Below, piece after piece: positions 17,036 to 22,117 of a stretch of 22,117 nt of DNA (position 1 is its first letter; each line of letters opens with the position of its first letter). The stretch covers positions 425,325-447,441 of the forward strand of contig MU646442.1 in the NCBI GenBank assembly GCA_026770585.1. The letters are read 5' to 3'. The stretch is from Baffinella frigidus. Its lineage: Eukaryota > Cryptophyceae > Cryptomonadales > Baffinellaceae. The translations under genes and the position numbers were made by a program. The notes under the pieces were generated by a model. It saw nothing but the letters and a program-made list of their open reading frames with translations. It made no database searches and had not been told where the DNA came from.

Positions 17036-17830
17036 GTCCTTTGGGTTTTAATTTCGCCCAACATACGCCAACGACACGCCCTTCCGTAGAAAGGATCTGC
17101 AGAGAAAGCATTTTTGCTTTCGGATCGCGTTGAGCTCTCCAGTGCAGAGGCTCGTGAAGAGGGGATAAAGGGCTGGTTCTTTTGGGGTGTTTGAGTTGAT
17201 CCAGAGGACCGCGCTCGCCCACACACCGAACCACAAGTCAGCCTTTATGAGGCTCATGGCATCCCATGGTTGGAGCATAGAAGCTTCAGCCACGGATACC
17301 CCAGAGGAAAAAAATAATCCAAAACGGTGAGATGGGTTGTGTGGGGGAGAGGGGGAGGTGAGATCAGCCAGACACCCAAGATTTCAAAAGATGAGAGGGA
17401 TTGTGTGGGGGTGTGAGGTGAAATGAGTCAGATACCAAAGTTGAAAGAAGAGAGAAATGTGGTTGTGTAGAGGTTTTCCCCAATGTACGGACGTCAGTAA
17501 GGTTAAGAGCAACTCAAGCGTCAGAAAGCGGCACCAGGAAGACATGAAAACAAAGGTGGAGCACAGTTACGTCCAACGAAGTGTTAGAGATCAATAAAAC
17601 AAGTTTAGAAAAGCATCGAGCGTATCAAGAATCCCCCGCCTTTCAATAAGGTTCCTGTCACTCGCCATCCCCACTTGGCGCCTACGTGTAGGCTACTCGA
17701 GATGTAGCCCTCCCCTGAAGGGTTCCATCTATTATTTTCTCCCCTCATGCTTCCTTTCTTTCTTCCTTTGTTCCCACACCTCCTCCTTTCCCTCCTCCCT
17801 CCCTTCCTTCCTCGCTCCCCTGTTCCTCCC
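17036..17830. other. Spacer with short repeats
   Basis: 17092-17135 resembles the dispersed repeat at 20770 in inverted orientation. 17330-17450 contains two related blocks (GATGGGTTGTGTGGGGG and GAGGGATTGTGTGGGGG). A TGA-ended frame before 17333 containing HKSAFMRLMASHGW is noted but unsupported. No other gene-like sequence. Confidence 0.4.
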
Positions 17831-18022
17831 GTCCTCGCTCGCTCGCTCGCTCGCTCGCTCGCTCCCTCTCTCCATCCTGCGATCCTTCCCTTCCCTCTTC
17901 TCCTTTTCCCCCCCCCTCCCCCCCTCAGCACCCCTGTTCCTCTCCAGCGTTTCGTCCGTGCCTGACCCCCTGTACAGTTTCTTATTGGGTTGTCATTGTC
18001 AGTTTCTTATTGGGTTGTCATT
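17745..18022 (+). repeat. Pyrimidine-rich simple repeat, (GCTC)n and a 25-bp duplication
   Basis: CT-rich from 17745 to 17945 with a pure tetranucleotide run at 17834-17863. CAGTTTCTTATTGGGTTGTC is then tandemly duplicated at 17976-18022. Confidence 0.85.
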
Positions 18023-18320
18023 GTTTGTTATGACGGGTTCCTAGGTTCTCTGTTTTTTTTCCCTCTCAGTTTCTATTGTTTTGTCTCTTGGCATGTCGGC
18101 GGGCTGCTTGGTGAAGTTTATGGAGGTCGTTCAATTTAGCAAGTCTGCTGGGTATTGTACAGGAGGCTTGTTGCACGAGTCAGAGTAGTGAGCGCCAAAG
18201 TCCCAGCATGTGTTGCAGTACTCCCAGGTGTGCGGAGAGTTGGGTCGTTTCTTGGGTTGTTCAGGGTCTGGGGCTGGGTCAGCTGGTCCTGGTTGTTGGT
18301 TTTGTTTGTTTGGGAGGGAT

Positions 18321-18440
18321 TATCCTGAGGAGGGCCTATCTATCCTGAGGCGGGCCTATCTATCCTGAGGAGGGCCTATCTATCCTGAGGCGGGCCTATC
18401 TATCCTGAGGCGGGCCTATCTATCCTAACGCGGGCCTGTC
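18321..18440 (+). repeat. Six exact-length 20-bp minisatellite units
   Basis: TATCCTGAGGCGGGCCTATC repeated six times in register, units differing only at a few positions (AGG for CGG, last unit more diverged). Same family as 16556-17032. Confidence 0.95.
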
Positions 18441-18499
18441 CCAGGCAGGGAGGATAGCTACATGCGCTCCCCGAGGACGTCTCGTGTGGGTGTCGAGGC

Positions 18500-18775
18500 G
18501 CTACATGTAAGGGAATCTAAGGGAATCTAGGCTGTAAGGTTATGAGCCTATACACCTGTACGGTTATGGCCTAGATACATATAAGGTCATGAGCCTAGGC
18601 ACCCAAGTTACTGTGTGATGTGTTCTCGTCGGGCACACTAGCACCAACTTGGGCCGGGTCTGGTGTGATCCGAAAGGATCCGAAAGGAAGCATGGCTTTC
18701 CTGCAGATAAGTTCCAGTGTCCGCCTATGCCATGGTGGGAGTAAAAAGAACCTAAAGGACCTAAAGCTCAGTGAC
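18500..18775. repeat. Composite dispersed repeat, copy 1
   Basis: Part a (18500-18560, CTACATGTAAGGGAATCTAA, GTAAGGTTATGAGCC) is found inverted at about 20718-20777. Part b (18660-18765, GTGATCCGAAAGGA, TGTCCGCCTATG, CCTAAAGGACCTAAAG) is found direct at 20775-20865. The 3' flank of the minus-strand gene lies in part b. Confidence 0.75.
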
Positions 18776-19807
18776 CCGCGTAGGTCGCGTCGGCGTTGGT
18801 GTTGCTCTCCTTGAGCGGCGACTTCTTGCCAACCTGGTTTGGGGTGTAGGGTTCAGGGTGTGGGAAATAGGGTTCAGGGTGTGGTGTGTAGGGTTAGGGT
18901 TTGGGGTTTGGGGATTAGGGTTTAGGGTCTAAGGTTTAGGGTTCAGGGCTTAGGGCTTAGGGTTTAGGGTTCAGGGTTTAGGGTTTGGGATAGAGGGTTT
19001 ACCAACTCGAGAGGGGACTTCTTCGACACAACCGCGTAGGTTGCGACCTGGGGTGTAGGGTTTGGGGTTTAGGGTAAGGGTTTAAGATTGAGGGGTTGGG
19101 GTTTTCAAGCTGGGGGTCAGGGGTGAGGGTTAGAGTTAGAGTTTGGGGTTTGGGGGTTGGAGTTTGTGGTTTGTGGTTTGGGGTTTGGGGTTTGGGGTTT
19201 GGGGTTTGGGGTTTGGGGTTTGGGGTTTAGGGTGTGGGGTGTGGGGTGTGGGGGTTGGGGTTTAGTGTTCGGGGGTTTGGTGTTTGGGCAGCATGCTGTC
19301 AAGACCAAGGGTTTAGGGTTTATGGGTTAGTGGGTAAGGGGCTTGTTTTTAAGTGTTAGGGTTTAGGGTTCAGGATTCAGGTAGGTTAAACGGAGTTTAG
19401 GGTTTAGAGTTTGGGGTGGAGGGGGGTTGAGGTTCAGGGTGGCAATGTGACAGGTTGAGGGTTTGGGCTTCAGGGTTCAGGCTTTGGGCTTTAGGGCTTC
19501 GGGTCGCAATTCGGGGCTCATAACCTCCTTGGAGAGGGAGGGCGACTCCTCACTGCCCGTCGACAGGCCCGCCTCGGGAGAGCCCGGCGAGCCCGCCTCG
19601 GGGGCGAGGGAAAGGCCCGCCTCGGGAACGCTCGGGCCGGCCTCGGAAAAGACCGACGGGCCCGCCTCGGAATAAACCGACGGGCCGGCCTCGGAAAAGG
19701 ACGGGCCCACCTCGGGAGAGGAAAAGCCCGCCTCGGGAGAGGGGGGGGGCGGAGCGATCTTGGCGAAGCGCGCCTTGAGGTAGGGGGTGTCCCACTTGGC
19801 CGAAAAC
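18768..19807 (-). CDS. 3' end of a candidate minus-strand gene with a repeat-rich exon; function unknown
   Basis: Three exons join in frame: 19807-19525 (283 nt), 19047-19003 (45 nt) and 18833-18768 (66 nt, ending TGA). The acceptors are GCGCAG, CCCCAG and AACCAG; donors are GTTATG and GTAAAC. The first exon begins FSAKWDTPYLKARFAKI, then turns into repeats of SEAGPSV type encoded by a minisatellite, and ends SPSLSKE. The next reads VATYAVVSKKSPLEL and the last starts VGKKSPLKESNTNADATYA. The exons share a KKSPL motif. Both internal introns are almost wholly telomere-like DNA with the C-rich strand in sense, as before AP1S exons 5 and 7. I do not recognise the protein. Evidence is splice signals, phase agreement and codon bias; no homology was available. 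Confidence 0.5.
18838..19000 (-). repeat. Telomere-like intron of the minus-strand gene
   Basis: On the minus strand this is almost continuous CCCTAAACCC, running into the AACCAG acceptor of the last exon. Confidence 0.8.
19048..19500 (-). repeat. Telomere-like tract, second intron of the minus-strand gene
   Basis: Seven tandem CCCCAAA units (near 19178-19230) and many CCCTAAA variants on the minus strand. It ends in TACACCCCAG at the acceptor of the exon at 19047. Confidence 0.8.
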
Positions 19808-20005
19808 CTGCGCGTGGGGGGGGCGCCTCAGGAAAGGGATAGGCCCACCTCAGGATATGGATGAGGGATAGGCCCGCCTCAGGACATGGATAAGGGATAG
19901 GCCCGTCTCATGATATGGATGAGGGATAGGCCCACCTCATGATATGGATGAGGGATAGGCCCGCCTTGGGAACGGACACGCAGCATAGGCCCGCCTCAGG
20001 ACGTT
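19555..20005 (-). repeat. Minisatellite, CCTGAGGCGGGCC family, inverted, crossing an intron-exon boundary
   Basis: On the minus strand the units at 20005-19828 read CCTGAGGCGGGCCTATCCC with a period near 30 bp, as intron. After the acceptor at 19808 and a unique coding stretch, diverged units (TCCGAGGCCGGCCCGTC) fill 19740-19555 as codons for SEAGPSV-type repeats. Confidence 0.8.
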
Positions 20006-20340
20006 GATGACAGGCTCAGCGCTTTACAAACTCGAGTTGCTTTACCGGCAAGGAGCCGTGCCCCGATTTCAGGGCAGTTGCTTCACAACACGGTGCACGG
20101 TGTTGGTGGTGGGTTGCGGGGGGCTCTCACGTGTGAGACGAGTCGAGAGTGTCGAACGAGGAGGAGCGCCGAACAAGGGAAAGCTTTTGGGGTAAAGTCT
20201 GGGGATACAGTCCCGTGTAGGATGGCCTCTGGGGATACTGTCCCGTTTAGGATGGCCGGAGTGACTTCACCCCAGATCGCTGGTCGAGCAGGCGGGGGAA
20301 GCCGGAGTGGAGGCCACATGAAGGAAGATCGTGCCCTGGG
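20006..20340. other. Spacer with a tandem pair
   Basis: GGGGATACAGTCCCGT and its neighbour GGGGATACTGTCCCGT begin two tandem units of about 30 bp, each ending in AGGATGGCC (about 20202-20257). A proline-rich minus-strand frame covers the region, but no splice site supports it. Confidence 0.5.
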
Positions 20341-20401
20341 TTTGGGGTTTGGGGGGCAGGGTTGAGGGTCCGGGGGGAGTGGGGGGGGCAGCGCGGAGGC
20401 C

Positions 20402-20690
20402 TGGTTTAGGGTGCAGGGTGCAGGGTGCTTGGTTTGGGGGTTGGGGTTTAGGGGCTAGGGGTTAGGGGTTAAGGGTTAGGGGTTAGGGGTTGAGGTTTTA
20501 GGGGTTAGGGTTGAGGGTTTACGGTTGAGGGTTGAGGGTTGAGGGTTGAGGGTTCAGGGTTCAGGGTTTCGGGTTCAAGGTTGAGGGTTGACTTCGGGCA
20601 CCGCTGAGGAGGGGCAAGGAGTTAGGTGTTTAGGTTTTAGGTTTTGGGGTATAGGGTACAGGGTTTAGTTTTTAGGGTTAAGGGTTTCAC
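20402..20690 (+). repeat. G-rich telomere-like tracts
   Basis: Units drift from GGGGTTAGGGGTTA to GGGTTGAGGGTTGAG (20515-20560), then GGGTTTAGTTTTTAGGG. On the minus strand these are C-rich and lie between possible exons of the minus-strand gene. Confidence 0.8.
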
Positions 20691-21027
20691 CTCGGGGGCG
20701 GGGGCGAGCCAGTCGGCCTGTATAGGCTCATAACCTTACATCCTAGGCGCCCTTAGATTCCCTTACATGTAGCCTGATGTGATCCGAAAGGAAGCATGGC
20801 CTTTCTGCAGGATACGTTCCGGTGTCCGCCTATGTTGGGAGCTCGAAGACCCTAAAGGACCTGAAGGAAAATCGCACTGGTTGAGCCGGCGGGGGATGCT
20901 GACGCGGTTGCCTGGGCCAGGGTTGAGGGTTGAGGGTTGAGTGGTTGAGAGTTGAGGGTTGAGGGTTGAGGGTTGAGGGTTGTGGGTAGACCTCGGCCGA
21001 GTTTCGTGGCACGAATTTCTTTTCAAA
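20691..21027 (-). CDS. Possible upstream exons of the same minus-strand gene
   Basis: Three short blocks are flanked by AG/GT. 21027-20992 encodes FEKKFVPRNSAE, with a weak CTAAG acceptor. 20911-20861 can encode NRVSIPRRLNQCDF, nearly all codons ending in C or G. 20717-20691 encodes ADWLAPAPE, every codon ending in C or G. A possible 11-nt microexon near 20606-20596 after CCCCTCCTCAG would convert phase 0 into the phase needed by the exon at 19807. The phases of the first two blocks do not join cleanly, so at least one boundary or block is wrong. Part of the 20861 block overlaps a dispersed repeat. Confidence 0.25.
20775..20880 (+). repeat. Composite dispersed repeat, copy 2
   Basis: Direct relative of 18660-18765 (GTGATCCGAAAGGAAGCATG, GTCCGCCTATG, CCTAAAGGACCT). 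The piece adjoining it on the left is inverted relative to copy 1. Confidence 0.75.
20916..20990 (+). repeat. GGGTTGA tandem tract
   Basis: Seven-base units GGGTTGA, a variant of the telomere-like heptamer, repeated about eight times. Confidence 0.85.
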
Positions 21028-21059
21028 CTTAGAGAACGTTAAAAAAACGTCTGGTGATT

Positions 21060-21155
21060 TGAGTCGGAGCTCGTCCTAAAACCTAAAGGACCTAAAGGAC
21101 TAAAGGACCTAAAGGACCTAGTGGGCGAAACGTAGCTCGTCCTAGTGGGCGAGAC
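21060..21155 (+). repeat. Short tandem repeats
   Basis: CCTAAAGGA repeated about five times, then two copies of GAGCTCGTCCTA or TAGCTCGTCCTA with GTGGGCGARACG. The remainder to 21468 has no gene visible; AACACGCCAAAAGT at 21371 is a fragment of the 2929-type element. Confidence 0.7.
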
Positions 21156-21468
21156 GTTCTCTCCCCCACCCACCCATCGGCCTCCAGGGTGGGTACAGGA
21201 TACTAGGGCCCGTGGTGCCGATTTCTGGCGCCGATTTCTGGACGTGCTTGCTTCGAGTTTTGACTTCCCCCCCCGTGGACTACGAACCTTTCATCAAAAG
21301 TCAACTTGTTCCGAGGCAATTAGCTTGGAGGCTTTTCTGATCTTCGAGTCAAGTTGATTCTACCCGGGAAACACGCCAAAAGTGTAGGGAAGTGGAGCCC
21401 TTACCATGCGGAATCTTAAGAAATCTGTACCACGACAAGCCATCGGAACACTTTTAGCGCCAACGACT

Positions 21469-21618
21469 TTATCTCAGAAAACGAGTTCTAAAACTCATTT
21501 TCTTAAGTCAATTCCCCTACAAATTCGTCAACTTATTCTTTACTCTCCGCATAAGTTGACAAATTTGTAGGGGAATTGACTTAAGAAAACGAGTTTTAGA
21601 ACTCGTTTTCTGAGATAA
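21469..21618. mobile_element. Near-perfect foldback element
   Basis: Two 68-nt arms (21469-21536 and 21551-21618) match at 66 positions by inspection around a 14-nt loop. The outer end is TTATCTCAGAAAACGAGTTC. No coding capacity. It lies just before the AP1S exon 5 copy. Confidence 0.9.
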
Positions 21619-21653
21619 GACTGTGTATGAAACCCCCACGTACGCCCTGGCGC

Positions 21654-21810
21654 AGTGGACCTCGTTTTTAACTTCCACAAGGTGAGAGCGCCCTCGACTA
21701 ATTCCAACTCGTTTTTTTATTGACAGTAACTCCCGTCTTGATGGATAATAACTCCCGTCTTGATTGATGGTAACTCCCGTCTTGATTGATAGTAATTTAA
21801 AAGTAATTTA
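21654..21810 (+). pseudogene. Broken copy of AP1S exon 5 end plus start of intron 5
   Basis: 21654-21681 encodes LDLVFNFHK, matching the last nine codons of exon 5 (LDLIFNFHK), followed by the identical donor context AAG|GTGAGAGCG. Downstream, 21720-21810 carries the same CCGTCTTGATTGATAGTAA repeat found in intron 5. About 150 nt of intron present at 12930-13085 is missing here, and no other AP1S exon was seen nearby. It is therefore a diverged segmental copy of an exon-intron junction, not a second gene. Confidence 0.8.
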
Positions 21811-21868
21811 ACACGAGGCCTATCTCACGCCGTTCCTCGCAATGTCACCGCATCAGTTCTTCTACATG

Positions 21869-21991
21869 TACAGGGGAACCTCGCGCATAAGAAACCGCCT
21901 TCCCCTAGAGGACCCTACAGTAGGCCGATGCCTAGGGCCCTATGGTAGTCCTGGGGGGGTGGGCGTTTCTTATGAGCGAGGCACCCCTGTA
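21869..21991. mobile_element. MITE-like element, same family, copy 4
   Basis: Ends TACAGGGGAACCTCGCGCAT and GAGCGAGGCACCCCTGTA, with a core containing GGACCCTACAGTAGGCCGA. It lies about 60 nt after the AP1S exon 5 copy. The flanking TA pair may be target site or element. Confidence 0.75.
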
Positions 21992-22117
21992 AGCGAGAGA
22001 CCAAAGACCCACGCATCATCTGTACATACACAACACGCACATCACCCCCATCGCCTCACTATACATCATCAACACCACCTCTCCTCCCACCGCCTCACTA
22101 AACAATGAACGCGCTCT

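Noticed and set aside
17164-17333. TGA-ended frame containing HKSAFMRLMASHGWSIEAS
   Set aside because: About 50 codons open is likely by chance, third positions are not G/C-biased, and no proper acceptor was found.
20083-20393. Proline-rich minus-strand frame (ASALPPPLPP onward)
   Set aside because: An AG precedes it after a C-rich tract, but no donor follows at a reasonable place and it contains a tandem DNA repeat; likely intron.

Overview
The window is eukaryotic nuclear DNA. It has split genes with GT-AG introns, degenerate plant-type telomere-like tracts (CCCTAAA / TTTAGGG) at about twenty internal places, long GA/CT microsatellites, GC-rich minisatellites and many short inverted-repeat elements. 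The one gene I can name, an AP-1 clathrin adaptor sigma subunit, looks most like land-plant and green-algal versions when compared from memory. With the telomere motif and a TGTAA motif after another candidate gene, this suggests a photosynthetic protist, perhaps a repeat-rich green alga. The genus cannot be fixed from sequence alone. I saw no rRNA, tRNA, CRISPR array or bacterial-type operon.

Layout. 1-2700: telomere-like tracts, GA/CT microsatellites and three or four short interspersed repeat families, with no convincing gene. 2796-4880: a dense patch of foldback and MITE-like elements. 4917-5363: telomere-like tracts facing each other around a probable minus-strand exon, then a possible plus-strand exon. 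5490-8490: AT-rich spacer, foldbacks and dispersed repeats. 8623-9613: candidate plus-strand gene of unknown function with an apparent frame change. 9845-10475: a cluster of one MITE-like family. 11172-16236: the AP-1 sigma gene, seven exons. 16556-18440: minisatellites and simple repeats. 18768-21027: candidate minus-strand gene made of short exons in telomere-like introns, with one exon built largely from a minisatellite. 21469-21991: a near-perfect foldback, a broken copy of AP-1 sigma exon 5, and another MITE.

The most informative feature is how repeats meet gene structure. Telomere-like DNA lies directly upstream of several 3' splice sites with its C-rich strand in the sense orientation. 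Pieces of AP-1 sigma exons 5 and 6 have been copied together with their splice sites. A minisatellite runs across an intron-exon junction into protein-coding sequence. Most long open frames here are by-products of simple repeats, not genes.
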